Below, piece after piece: positions 8,506-16,418 of a stretch of 64,000 nt of DNA. Under the pieces are notes generated by a model. The model saw nothing but the letters and a program-made list of their open reading frames with translations, ran no database searches and was not told where the DNA came from. The stretch is from NCBI GenBank assembly GCA_003164295.1, contig PLTA01000034.1:1-64000 (forward strand). Direction: 5' to 3'. Source of the DNA: Candidatus Bathyarchaeota archaeon. GTDB lineage: Archaea; Thermoproteota; Bathyarchaeia; Bathyarchaeales; Bathycorpusculaceae. The position numbers were made by a program, and so were the translations under genes. Position 1 is the stretch's first letter. The number at the start of each line of letters is the position of its first letter.

Positions 8506-9504
8506 TTATCGTCGGTCAACTATATCCATTGCTTCAGGTCCAGTACCGATTAAAGTTATCGGGACTCCTGTTTTGTCTTCCACTTCTTTTATGAACTCTT
8601 TTGCTTCTTTAGGCAAGTCACTGTATTTTTTGACGCTTCTGCAACTTGGGAAAATGCAATCAAGTTTGGTCATTGCTCCTTGTGTGGCACCATTTATCTT
8701 GGCAGTTTTCTTGGCTAAATCAAAATCAAAGGATGCTGACCGCCGATCTCTGCCTGTTCCAGCTGCAACTTCAAACCAACCTCTTTTCTGCGCTTCCTCT
8801 TTTGTTATTTCTCCGGGTAATGGTCCAGCTCCAACTCTTGTAATAAATGATTTATAAACTATTAGTACATCGTCAACTCTTGTGGGTCCCACTCCGGCTT
8901 CTGAAGCGATGGCTGATGCTCCTGTATCTCTTCCAGTTACATATGGGTAGCCGCCGCCTAAAAACAGCGATAACATGAATCCTTGTGTGCCTTCAAGAAG
9001 CACTTTCTTACCGATATCTAACCCGTCGTTGACTTCTTGCACTTCATCAGTAAGATAATTTTTCAGTTCAGGAATATCTTTGGCAAGCTTTGCGGTGCGT
9101 CTAACACGCTCTTCTAAGGCAGGTCCAACTCCTCGCCCAGTTGTTCCAATTCCTTTGTTGACAGCACTTGCCTTATCTGCAGCCGCATGTTTCTCCTCAA
9201 TTATTGATGCACTTTGATCAATTGCTATTCTGCCTTGAACCTGAGTTTGTTCAACTTCAGCAAAAAACGTTTTAACATCAACATTAGCTCCAGCGGCTAT
9301 GAGCAAACGTGTCTTTGGGTTAATAAAAGCTGCAGGAACCATGTGCAAAGCATATTTTTTACCTTCATACCAAACTGTGTGAGCTGCGTTTACTGAGCCA
9401 GTTCTCACACAGAAATCAATGTTATCTTTAAGGGCTAAATAAGAAATTATTTTTCCTTTACCTTCGTCTCCCCAGAAGGCTCCAACAATTACCGTGCAGG
9501 GCAT
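8506..9504 (-). CDS. purA: Adenylosuccinate synthetase
   Basis: 332 aa, matching the short archaeal form rather than the ~430-aa bacterial one. N-terminal GAFWGDEGKGKIISYLA binds GTP/IMP; HTVWYEGKKYALHMVP, GTTGRGVGPALEERVRR and GTQGFMLSLFLGGGYPYVTGRDT follow. It joins IMP and aspartate using GTP, the first step from IMP to AMP. A SD-like GGTGA lies just upstream of the ATG and a TATA-like box about 35 nt upstream. Confidence 0.96.
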   Translation of the reverse strand: MPCTVIVGAFWGDEGKGKIISYLALKDNIDFCVRTGSVNAAHTVWYEGKKYALHMVPAAFINPKTRLLIAAGANVDVKTFFAEVEQTQVQGRIAIDQSASIIEEKHAAADKASAVNKGIGTTGRGVGPALEERVRRTAKLAKDIPELKNYLTDEVQEVNDGLDIGKKVLLEGTQGFMLSLFLGGGYPYVTGRDTGASAIASEAGVGPTRVDDVLIVYKSFITRVGAGPLPGEITKEEAQKRGWFEVAAGTGRDRRSASFDFDLAKKTAKINGATQGAMTKLDCIFPSCRSVKKYSDLPKEAKEFIKEVEDKTGVPITLIGTGPEAMDIVDRR

Positions 9505-9535
9505 AGTAATTCACCGTTGACAAATCATATCCAGA

Positions 9536-9546
9536 ATTATTTAAAG
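9536..9546 (-). promoter_or_regulatory. TATA-like box for purA
   Basis: On the minus strand the sequence reads CTTTAAATAAT, centred about 37 nt before the purA ATG. That would place transcription start 10-15 nt before the codon. Assigned by sequence and spacing only. Confidence 0.4.
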
Positions 9547-9567
9547 ATGTAGGAGTTTTAGTGCAGT

Positions 9568-9774
9568 TTAGCGTTCACCATTATGTTTTTTGTCTTCGTT
9601 TATTAATTGTGATAGCTGGAAGGTGACGTATGCTGAGAAACTATGTATTCCTTTTTTTATGGCGTATTCCTCTTTGACTTTAAGCCATTCCTTAAAGAAA
9701 TAATCGTATACCTCAGTCTTGACAGTGATGCTTTTATAGCCTTTTTTTGGCGTTATTGTTCCCCTCTGATTCAT
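9568..9774 (-). CDS. Ribbon-helix-helix-like DNA-binding protein
   Basis: 68 aa. The N-terminus TPKKGYKSITVKTEVYDYF matches the first strand and helix of the RHH protein at 10205 (PRKGYKCITVTEKIHADI), followed by a helix-rich tail with FSAYVTFQLSQLI. Such proteins bind DNA as dimers through the N-terminal beta ribbon. It is transcribed away from the second RHH gene across a 430-nt gap. Target unknown. Confidence 0.6.
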   Translation of the reverse strand: MNQRGTITPKKGYKSITVKTEVYDYFFKEWLKVKEEYAIKKGIHSFSAYVTFQLSQLINEDKKHNGER

Positions 9775-10204
9775 AGTTAGCGGACGTACATTTATTTAAG
9801 GTTTCACAATAAACGGGGCGACTATCGAGATAAGAATCGTTCTATACTGTCAAATTTATGTTCCAGTAGCACAGTAGCGACAGACGGCCATATTTTGTTT
9901 CGTAAAGAAAAGTAAAAAAACTGCTACAAAAAGCATGGGCAAACGTTTGAGACTTGATTGATCGCCGCTACTTATCACATACTAATTGTCCATTTTATAT
10001 TGTCAGTCACGCAACTTATCGATAGCCACCCAAAACTTTTAAATTTGCTGTTTCACAATGTACCGTAAAGTACTGCAAAAGAACGTGGTAAAGATGTTTG
10101 ATTCTATGATGTCTCGCTTGAGTAACAACAATTTTTTTAATACTTCCTTTGAATCCTATTTTAATATCAGTCACGATGGAAAAAGGTAAAGGAGTGATAT
10201 CTTT
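9775..10204. other. Intergenic region between two divergent RHH genes
   Basis: 430 nt without a convincing gene. It contains short repeats (GTAGC/GTAGCGACAG near 9870-9890, GTAC pairs near 10057-10070) and a Shine-Dalgarno-like GGAGTGAT at 10191-10198 serving the TTG start at 10205. A minus-strand ORF spanning 10016-10252 is judged spurious. Either RHH protein could bind here, but no clear operator stands out. Confidence 0.4.
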
Positions 10205-10348
10205 TTGCCACGAAAAGGATACAAATGCATAACAGTCACCGAAAAGATTCATGCAGACATCAAAAAAAGAGCTAAAGAAACTGACCGCACCCTAAGAGAA
10301 TACGTCGAATACTTACTAGCAAAGGAAAAAACAAAAGAAGCAAAATAA
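10205..10348 (+). CDS. Small ribbon-helix-helix protein
   Basis: 47 aa, starting at TTG with GGAGTGAT 6-7 nt upstream. The sequence PRKGYKCITVTEKIHADIK then KRAKETDRTLREYVEYLLAKE is a typical short RHH fold: one beta strand, two amphipathic helices. It overlaps the next small gene by one base (TAATG), indicating translational coupling. Related at its N-terminus to the protein encoded at 9568-9774. Probably an autoregulating DNA-binding protein. Confidence 0.65.
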   Translation: MPRKGYKCITVTEKIHADIKKRAKETDRTLREYVEYLLAKEKTKEAK

Positions 10349-10482
10349 TGCCTGTTAAAATTCTCCAATCCAATCACAGGATTGCGGAAGTGCAATTTAT
10401 CTGCGATTTCTGTGGTAAACTTGTAAGAACCAGCTTAATTACAAAAGAAGAAGTTGAAGCTCAAAAAAACAAAAAAAAATAA
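10348..10482 (+). CDS. Tiny CxxC zinc-knuckle protein coupled to RHH gene
   Basis: 44 aa: starts MPVKILQSNHRIAEVQF and carries one CDFCGK knuckle at residues 19-24, then a Lys-rich tail. The ATG shares its A with the stop codon of the RHH gene. A single CxxC could bind zinc only as a dimer or with partner residues. No family recognised. The overlap and codon use support it as a real gene. Confidence 0.5.
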   Translation: MPVKILQSNHRIAEVQFICDFCGKLVRTSLITKEEVEAQKNKKK

Positions 10483-10531
10483 GTTGCTGCCAATGTAAAA
10501 ATGGTAAAAGCAAGAAGATATAATTTCTGTC

Positions 10532-10927
10532 TTATTCGAGCTTACGAATCCTATTTTGCGCTTCCGTGTCGATTCTCTCTAAAAGTTTGATCACTTTTTT
10601 TCCTTTAATTTTTTTTTCCCTTAGAGTAATGCTGTCACAAGAATCACAAATATCGTCGAAAACTATTCCTTTTTCCTCATCCAAAATCACTGGATAAACA
10701 CGACAACCCGACGGCCTATCAGAATAAACGTTACATTGATGTTTTTTCAAGTCGTAGAAAACACAATAACCATCTCGATTCTTAAGCACGGCATAACCTT
10801 GTTCATCAAAATTTGCAAAGTGGTTTTTGGAAGCGCACTTCTTTTCTAAACGAGCAATGTCTTTTAGCGAAAGTAGCATTTCTGTTTCAGTACAGCAAAC
10901 GCCACAGTTTGAGCAACGCATAAGCAT
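10532..10927 (-). CDS. YkgJ-family cysteine-cluster protein
   Basis: 131 aa. N-terminal CSNCGVCC (C5, C8, C11, C12), then YCVFYDLKKHQCNVYSDRPSGCRVYPV, the classic Cys spacing of the YkgJ (UPF0153) family, thought to bind zinc or an Fe-S cluster. Biochemical role unknown for most members. Probably the last gene of a minus-strand set with the 82-aa and 45-aa genes upstream; 37 nt separate it from the 82-aa gene. Confidence 0.75.
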   Translation of the reverse strand: MLMRCSNCGVCCTETEMLLSLKDIARLEKKCASKNHFANFDEQGYAVLKNRDGYCVFYDLKKHQCNVYSDRPSGCRVYPVILDEEKGIVFDDICDSCDSITLREKKIKGKKVIKLLERIDTEAQNRIRKLE

Positions 10928-10964
10928 TGAAATGTTTACTTGTATTTCTGTTTTTATCCTATTA

Positions 10965-11213
10965 TTACAAACATTTCGGGCGGCTAATTTGCATTATATT
11001 TCGGTTCAACATCTCAGCCCAAGCAACGTTCCTCAAGGGTACGCGATTTGCTTTGCGGTTTCCCATTGCAGTATATTCTATGAGGCTGTTTTTTCCTACG
11101 CCTTTACGAATTCGAGTTAATTCCACGTTTATTATGACAGCGCCATCTTTAAGATGAAGGTTTACATTTTTTCCAATGAATGATTTTGCGCTGTTAGCAC
11201 TAAAATTCTCCAT
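10965..11213 (-). CDS. Small beta-rich hypothetical protein (SH3/Sm-like barrel)
   Basis: 82 aa: FIGKNVNLHLKDGAVIINVELTRIRKG, then LIEYTAMGNRKANRVPLRNVAWAEMLN. Alternating hydrophobic strands, with VxLxLKDGxVI followed by a turn, suggest an Sm-like or SH3-like small barrel. No family assigned. Starts 3 nt after the 45-aa zinc protein ends, so the two are almost certainly co-translated. Confidence 0.55.
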   Translation of the reverse strand: MENFSANSAKSFIGKNVNLHLKDGAVIINVELTRIRKGVGKNSLIEYTAMGNRKANRVPLRNVAWAEMLNRNIMQISRPKCL

Positions 11214-11216
11214 TTT

Positions 11217-11354
11217 TCACCACTCTTGTTCTTGGTCAGCTATTTTGATCCAGCATTGCTGGCAAATCGGCAAATTCTCTCCTTTTATCTGGATATACAA
11301 CTTTATATTTTCGCTATTGCAAGTCTCTTTCCAAGGGTTTTTACAATGCTCCAT
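11217..11354 (-). CDS. 45-aa zinc-ribbon-like protein
   Basis: Begins MEHCKNPWKETCNSENIKLY and continues with LPICQQCWIKIADQ. Cysteines at 4, 12, 31 and 34 form a C-x7-C...CxxC pattern, consistent with a single zinc site. ATG at 11354; the stop lies 3 nt before the next gene, giving a tight operon. Codon use is normal and the cysteine pattern argues against chance. Function unknown. Confidence 0.6.
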   Translation of the reverse strand: MEHCKNPWKETCNSENIKLYIQIKGENLPICQQCWIKIADQEQEW

Positions 11355-11489
11355 TTTTTTTCCTCAAAAACACCTTTGCGCGTTTAGTGCTTTTAAGTCA
11401 GTTGCAGAAACTAATTTATGTTGCAGGGGAGGGGTGGGTGAAAGTGAAAGTTTATACGCTTAAATTTTAAACATGTTATTTGTGACTTC

Positions 11490-11939
11490 ATGCCTTTTTT
11501 AAATAATCCTTTTGCAATAATAGCCACCCTTAGCCTAACAATTCAAATTGTTGTCCTTTTTCTCTTGATTTATGGCTACTGGTTGAACAAGGAGCTAAAG
11601 TTTCCCCGGCACGGGATTATAATGGAAATAGCCGTCATTTTACATTTGACAATGATATTTGCCATAATGATCCCGGGATTTATCTTCGGAATTATTCCAA
11701 CATTTATCTCTTCCCATATTTTGGGATTAACTTCGGTAGTAACTTTGATTCATGTAGTGTCTGGTGCCACCGCCGTTTCACTTGGGGTTTGGTTTGTTCT
11801 TGCTTGGCGCATACATGGGTTGAGGGGTTGTTTTAACAGAAAAAAACTGATGATTTCGGCAATGGTCGTTTGGCTTATTTCAATATTTTTAGGAACACTA
11901 CTATTTAGCATTCTTTACTGGTCAGTGTTGATGGGTTAA
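11490..11939 (+). CDS. DUF420/YozB-like membrane protein
   Basis: 149 aa, four to five transmembrane helices (about 8-28, 42-65, 70-95, 118-145). His residues within helices (LHLTMIF; LIHVVSGATAVSLGVWFVLAW) resemble the DUF420 family, found near heme-copper oxidase genes in other organisms, although no oxidase genes are in this window. It overlaps the convergent phosphoesterase gene by 4 nt. The family call is moderate, the function unknown. Confidence 0.55.
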   Translation: MPFLNNPFAIIATLSLTIQIVVLFLLIYGYWLNKELKFPRHGIIMEIAVILHLTMIFAIMIPGFIFGIIPTFISSHILGLTSVVTLIHVVSGATAVSLGVWFVLAWRIHGLRGCFNRKKLMISAMVVWLISIFLGTLLFSILYWSVLMG

Positions 11940-12478
11940 AGGTTGATTATTTGTGGAGTTATCGTGTCTTTAGTTATTTTCAGCAACGCAACTGATGGTT
12001 TATTAAGGATTGATGCAGGATCAGTTGGGCTTCCAGGATTAATGAAGAGGATTTTTTCTTCCCATTTGATCTTAGATGTGTGTGTATGTCCATAAACTAA
12101 TACGTGAAAACCATTTTCTTTAGCTATATCTGCCATTTTTCCTGTTCCATAAATGCTGTCAGCATCATGGATAACGCCTATTTTCCAATTAAAAATTTTA
12201 AGAGAATTAATTTTGGGGAAAGCATTAGTGACATCTAAGCAATCCATATTGCCATGAACTGCTAAAACAGGACCCGCCTGCTCCAACTCATCAATGGCAG
12301 CTAACTCCACTAAGTCGCCAGCATGAATAACAAAATCAACATCTGCAAAGACTTCAAAAACTTTTTTTGGAATGCACATTGCCCTCTTGGGAACGTGGGT
12401 GTCTGAGATTAAACCAACGATTTTGGCTGCTTCATAATTTTTAGGTATATCTTTAAGCATTGTTTGTTCGCTGGTCAT
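11936..12478 (-). CDS. YfcE/MJ0936-type metallophosphoesterase
   Basis: 180 aa. Calcineurin-like motifs: GLISDTHVPKR (metal site 1), IHAGDLVEL, AVHGNMDCLD, YGHTHTSK and FINPGSPTDP. These short enzymes hydrolyse phosphodiesters, often with Mn2+ or Ni2+; the natural substrate is unclear. Ends tail to tail with the DUF420-like gene. Confidence 0.88.
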   Translation of the reverse strand: MTSEQTMLKDIPKNYEAAKIVGLISDTHVPKRAMCIPKKVFEVFADVDFVIHAGDLVELAAIDELEQAGPVLAVHGNMDCLDVTNAFPKINSLKIFNWKIGVIHDADSIYGTGKMADIAKENGFHVLVYGHTHTSKIKWEEKILFINPGSPTDPASILNKPSVALLKITKDTITPQIINL

Positions 12479-12694
12479 TTTGTACTTGACACCAAGGTGG
12501 TCATATTTTGTTTGTTAAATGGGTGCCGTTACTATAAAAATTTATATTATTTAAAATTAAGATCGTTAACCCATACCCGATAAGCAGAGTAATTAATTTC
12601 AGCGTGGTTACGTATTTCGTATTTAGGAAATATTTGTTGTTGCTTAAGTGAATGTATGCAAACAAATAACTCTCTCTTCTACGGGTTACGGGAG

Positions 12695-14053
12695 TTAACT
12701 CATGAATCTTTTCACAGTTTCATAAAGTATGCTTGTTCCATAAACAAGGTTTTCAATGGTTATTCGTTCATCTATGCCATGCATCCGTTTTTCTAAAAGG
12801 TCGTTCGGTTCATCAGGAATCATTGGTTGATAACCGTAGCATATACTGCCAGCTTCCCTGAAGAAGCGGGAGTCGGTTCCCCCAGTGGTTAATGTTGGTG
12901 TGATTCCGCAGTTTGGCTCAAACTCTCTTAGAACACTCGTGATTGTGCTGTAAAGTGGCGTTTCGATGGATGATTCTGAGCCATCATGTTTTTGGATAAA
13001 TTCAAATCTTAGCTTTTCCAGTCCAACATCTTTTAGTAATTCTTTTATCAGATCAAAAGTTTTATTCACATCTTGACCTGGAAGTATTCTACAGTCAAAC
13101 ACCGCTTCACAATCTGATGGTATAATGTTTTCTTTAATCCCACCATGAATCATGGTTGGGGCAATTGTCATTTTGGTTCTTGGCCTGATTTCTTCAGCTA
13201 AAGCATTATCTTTTTTTGCTAACTCATCTATTATTTGCTCACTTTTCGTAGGATTTGCAATTAAACGCGAGAAGATCTCGTTTAATTCAGGGTCATGTTT
13301 TCCCATTTCAGCAAGAAACTGCTTGAGAGTAGGTACATACATGGTTTCTGCTGGGTAATTTCCCAGGATATCAACAACTTTGTTCATGCGCATAACTGCA
13401 TTATCTACCATGTGAGGTTTTGATCCGTGTCCTGGGGTTCCTTTTGCTTTTATTCTAAGCCACAGAATTCCTTTTTCCGCAGTTTGAATTGGGAATACAT
13501 AGCCTTTTTTTGAGGGGAAAGCTAAGCCTCCTCCTTCATTGATTACGTACGGGCACCAAACTTTTTCTCGGTGATTCCTTAGCAAGTAACCTGCACCTTT
13601 TTCGCCACCTTGTTCCTCATCAGCAGTAGCTGCTAAAACAACGTCCCCTTTTAGCTCCACTTCATTTTTCTTCAAGAGTTTTATGACTAGCAGTTCTATA
13701 GCTGTCATGCATTTCATGTCATAAGCTCCTCTTCCGTAAACATAGCCGTCCTTGACTGTGCCGTCGAATGGGTCAACAGTCCATTCATTTGGGTTAGCTG
13801 CTACTACATCCAAATGTGACAGTAGAAGCAGGTTAGGTTTTTGGCCTGTTCCTTTTAACCGTGTAATTACGCTTCCTCTTTCAGGCGCTGACTCAATAAT
13901 TTCTGTTTTGAAACCTTCCTTGGTTAGGTAATTTGCAATATATGTTGCTGCTAGTGTTTCTTTTCCTGGAGGGTTAGTTGTGTTTAAACGTATTAAATCA
14001 CGCAGTAAATCTGTAATTTCTTGCTCTACATTCCGTAAGATTTGTGGTGACAT
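12695..14053 (-). CDS. M20-family zinc peptidase / deacylase
   Basis: 452 aa. M20 signature: SHLDVV with H80 and catalytic D82, GRGAYDMKCM with bridging D112, ADEEQGGEKG with E146 (base) and E147 (ligand), and a dimerisation domain about 190-330. The family includes ArgE/DapE, aminoacylase-1 and carboxypeptidases; this one looks like the generic ACY1/CPG2-like group, so no specific substrate is claimed. Stands alone, with the Lrp regulator divergent 155 nt away. Confidence 0.88.
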   Translation of the reverse strand: MSPQILRNVEQEITDLLRDLIRLNTTNPPGKETLAATYIANYLTKEGFKTEIIESAPERGSVITRLKGTGQKPNLLLLSHLDVVAANPNEWTVDPFDGTVKDGYVYGRGAYDMKCMTAIELLVIKLLKKNEVELKGDVVLAATADEEQGGEKGAGYLLRNHREKVWCPYVINEGGGLAFPSKKGYVFPIQTAEKGILWLRIKAKGTPGHGSKPHMVDNAVMRMNKVVDILGNYPAETMYVPTLKQFLAEMGKHDPELNEIFSRLIANPTKSEQIIDELAKKDNALAEEIRPRTKMTIAPTMIHGGIKENIIPSDCEAVFDCRILPGQDVNKTFDLIKELLKDVGLEKLRFEFIQKHDGSESSIETPLYSTITSVLREFEPNCGITPTLTTGGTDSRFFREAGSICYGYQPMIPDEPNDLLEKRMHGIDERITIENLVYGTSILYETVKRFMS

Positions 14054-14168
14054 GACTTCTAGAGCTCCAACTTGGTGACTAGTATGTTTTTTCTCTTAAA
14101 AGTATCTGTTAAAACGTTATTGTTGTCGTGTTATGCTGTAACGATTTTTTCATTTATTCAACAATGAC

Positions 14169-14178
14169 TTTATATATG
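14169..14178 (+). promoter_or_regulatory. TATA box for the Lrp-like regulator gene
   Basis: TTTATATATG centred about 35 nt before the ATG at 14208, implying a short leader of roughly 10 nt. Sequence and spacing fit archaeal TBP sites. Confidence 0.55.
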
Positions 14179-14207
14179 ATGTAAAAAAAGCTAGTGAATG
14201 TAACAAG

Positions 14208-14723
14208 ATGATCGCAATGAAAGAACTGAAACCCATAGACTACAAAATTCTGTTTGAATTAATGAAGGATTCACATAGAAGCGATAGGCAACTTGCAAAA
14301 TCCCTTGGCGTTTCCCAACCTACAGTAACCCGAAGAAGAGCGATGCTTGAAGAAAACTTCATCGAAGGATACACGGTCATTCCCAAATTTGGGCAAATCG
14401 GGTTTGAAATAGCTGCATTCACTTTCATAAAAAGTAAACTAAAATTGGCGACAGGCGAGGAAAAAACCAAAGCCTTACAAGAAATGAAAAAATGGTATAT
14501 GAAACAACCCAATGTAATTCTAGTTTTAGATGGAAGAGGCATGGGTTGGGATGCAGCTTGCATTTCACTTCATGAAAACTTCGCAAACTTTGCCGAATTT
14601 ATAAGGGCTCATGATTCGGAATTATCTGATTGGGTGGTTGAAAGCCAAACTTTCCACGCTGACTTGAAAGCTGGAATCATAATAAAGCCGTTCCATCTCA
14701 AATATTTAACAGCCCCTAAGTAA
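14208..14723 (+). CDS. Lrp/AsnC-type winged-helix transcriptional regulator
   Basis: 171 aa. The N-terminal winged helix, LKPIDYKILFELMKDSHRSDRQLAKSLGVSQPTVTRRRAML, is typical of the Lrp/AsnC family (two-helix start, RQLAKxLGVSxPTVxRR recognition helix). The C-terminal part (about 60-160) is larger than a standard RAM domain and only weakly similar. Divergent from the M20 peptidase gene and may regulate it. Confidence 0.8.
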   Translation: MIAMKELKPIDYKILFELMKDSHRSDRQLAKSLGVSQPTVTRRRAMLEENFIEGYTVIPKFGQIGFEIAAFTFIKSKLKLATGEEKTKALQEMKKWYMKQPNVILVLDGRGMGWDAACISLHENFANFAEFIRAHDSELSDWVVESQTFHADLKAGIIIKPFHLKYLTAPK

Positions 14724-15387
14724 GCACGTTTGGGCTGCTGAGGATTTAGGCAGTTAGTTTACTTCATTATTCTTTCTTTTTTGAAATATTTTTTTGCATC
14801 GGGAAAATCAGGTTTTCCATTTTGAACTTAATGGTTTACTTTTTTATTTTTACCAAACCTCATATTTTTATTTTGATTCAAGAAATATCTCCGATAATTA
14901 ACTAATTAGTAAAGCAATAATACTAGAAGGTCCAGCGGTTATCTTCTGTTTTTTATCTTCTTTAACAGGCGTTTTTTTGTCGGAATTTTTGGCTTTTTTG
15001 TCCTTTCTGCATCAATAGCCAAACTAATCACTACATCATGTTTGTTCTTGATTGAATATAAAATTTGGTAATTTCGCAATAGAAAAACAGTTTATTTGTC
15101 TGTATTTTTTTGCAATTTTGATGTCAAACATACAAAAAATTTGAAAATTGACTTTTTCTTGTTCATTAAGCAAAATGTTGTGTTGGAGGACTGGTTTTTG
15201 TTTGTTGGCTAACCAGTGCCATCCGTCATCAAGGAGAAAGGAGAAGGCTTCGAAAACGGAAAATGTAATCGGCTTAGTTGGTTTGCCTTCAACCTTAACT
15301 AGTCCTCCAATCACTAACAAGACTTAAGATAATATAAAATATTTAATAAAGTTTATGAATCAAAAATAAAGAATGAGCATATGAATT
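14724..15387. other. Long AT-rich region with one doubtful ORF
   Basis: 664 nt. The plus strand is rich in T runs after the Lrp gene (14760-15000), perhaps with T-tract termination. The only ORF is a minus-strand frame at 15036-15320. No RNA gene or repeat recognised. Confidence 0.4.
15036..15320 (-). CDS. Doubtful hypothetical protein
   Basis: 94 aa with a TTG start; begins LVIGGLVKVEGKPTKPITFS and includes EAFSFLLDDGWHWLANKQKP. AT-rich promoter-like sequence lies upstream (15330-15350). The first half reads like coding sequence; the second half is unconvincing and could be a decayed gene. No family recognised. Confidence 0.3.
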   Translation of the reverse strand: MLVIGGLVKVEGKPTKPITFSVFEAFSFLLDDGWHWLANKQKPVLQHNILLNEQEKVNFQIFCMFDIKIAKKYRQINCFSIAKLPNFIFNQEQT

Positions 15388-15942
15388 TTAGCTTACTGCT
15401 AAAACGCCTTCAAGAATGTTCTTTTCTGGTATATCCAGCTGTCTTGACAACCATGTCTTTAAAATAGCCGATAATTTTGGAGCCACACCATTATAACTGA
15501 TAATCTGGTTTCCCTTTAGTGCGTCAGCTTGGAAGAGCTTCTCGTCTTCTTTGTAGCTAAAAGACAATGTTTGAGCCTGAGCTGCTAAGGTTTGAAAATC
15601 TTCCCATTGTTTACACCTAAAAATCACCGATGGGCTGTTGCTTTGAACTATTGCGGCGGGTGCTGATTGTACTCCCTGTTCTTTTAGTATTGAAGGAAGA
15701 TTTTCTTTTGATGGGCTTGATAAACATGCGATTAAATTCGTAACTTCTTTTTGTAAACCATTAATTTTTTCTTCTACTTTTTCTACTTTGCCGTTTATCT
15801 GACCTGTATCTCCAAGCTGTTCGGTTACAGTTGCTAGCTCGTTAATCAGCTTATCTAAATCTTTCTCGTGTTCTTTTAACACGTTTACTATAAAGTCTAC
15901 AGCTTCTAATGCTTCATCTTTCGACTGTGGATTCCTTGCCAT
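15388..15942 (-). CDS. Coiled-coil hypothetical protein
   Basis: 184 aa. Residues about 8-75 are charged and heptad-like (VLKEHEKDLDKLINELATV; VEKVEEKINGLQKEVTNLI), predicting a coiled coil. The C-terminal ~80 residues (VIFRCKQWEDFQTLAAQAQTLSF ... GVAPKLSAILKTWLSRQLDIPEKNILEGV) form a compact mixed domain. No family recognised. Monocistronic by spacing. Confidence 0.7.
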   Translation of the reverse strand: MARNPQSKDEALEAVDFIVNVLKEHEKDLDKLINELATVTEQLGDTGQINGKVEKVEEKINGLQKEVTNLIACLSSPSKENLPSILKEQGVQSAPAAIVQSNSPSVIFRCKQWEDFQTLAAQAQTLSFSYKEDEKLFQADALKGNQIISYNGVAPKLSAILKTWLSRQLDIPEKNILEGVLAVS

Positions 15943-16119
15943 TTCTTACCCCACTAACACTCCCACATTATGCAGAACTATAAATAAAGCTAACGAATCC
16001 TCAAGTAATATCTTAGATAACGCTTTCTAATATATGACGATATAATATATTTATTGACACTTGCTGATAAGATGATTGAAGATTAAGCGAAACCAAATTC
16101 AAGAATAATCCATCAATAC

Positions 16120-16407
16120 CTATTGTTCCTTCCACGTGCAATCAATTGCTCTTGTCTCACAAGCTAACACACATGGAGCTCTATTGATTTCAGGCTTGCA
16201 AGAGGTACATGTATACTTTATTTTTTTTCTATGCTCCTCTGTAACAGATGCCACAGTCTTATCTTCAAAATCAATAAAGATAGTTTCCAGCTGAAGCGCT
16301 GCTCCGGGGCATTTCTTGACACATTTGCCGCAGCCATTGCATTTGTCAGTATCAATGGTTATATAATATTCGCCTGAACCATCACTGTACCCATAATGAG
16401 TAATCAA
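16120..16407 (-). CDS. Ferredoxin of the benzoyl-CoA-reductase-like operon
   Basis: 95 aa. One clear [4Fe-4S] motif, CNGCGKCVKKCP, then a second Cys set CTSCKPEINRAPCVLAC that may hold another cluster. Small ferredoxins accompany BadF/BadG-type activators (as BzdM does in the bzd cluster) and feed them electrons. It is the last gene of the operon, 11 nt after the 303-aa activator gene. Confidence 0.8.
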   Translation of the reverse strand: MITHYGYSDGSGEYYITIDTDKCNGCGKCVKKCPGAALQLETIFIDFEDKTVASVTEEHRKKIKYTCTSCKPEINRAPCVLACETRAIDCTWKEQ

Positions 16408-16418
16408 AAACTTGTCCT

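Noticed and set aside
10016-10252. 78-aa minus-strand ORF
   Set aside because: Covers the SD and first codons of the plus-strand RHH gene; its sequence has no domain and looks like an antisense shadow.
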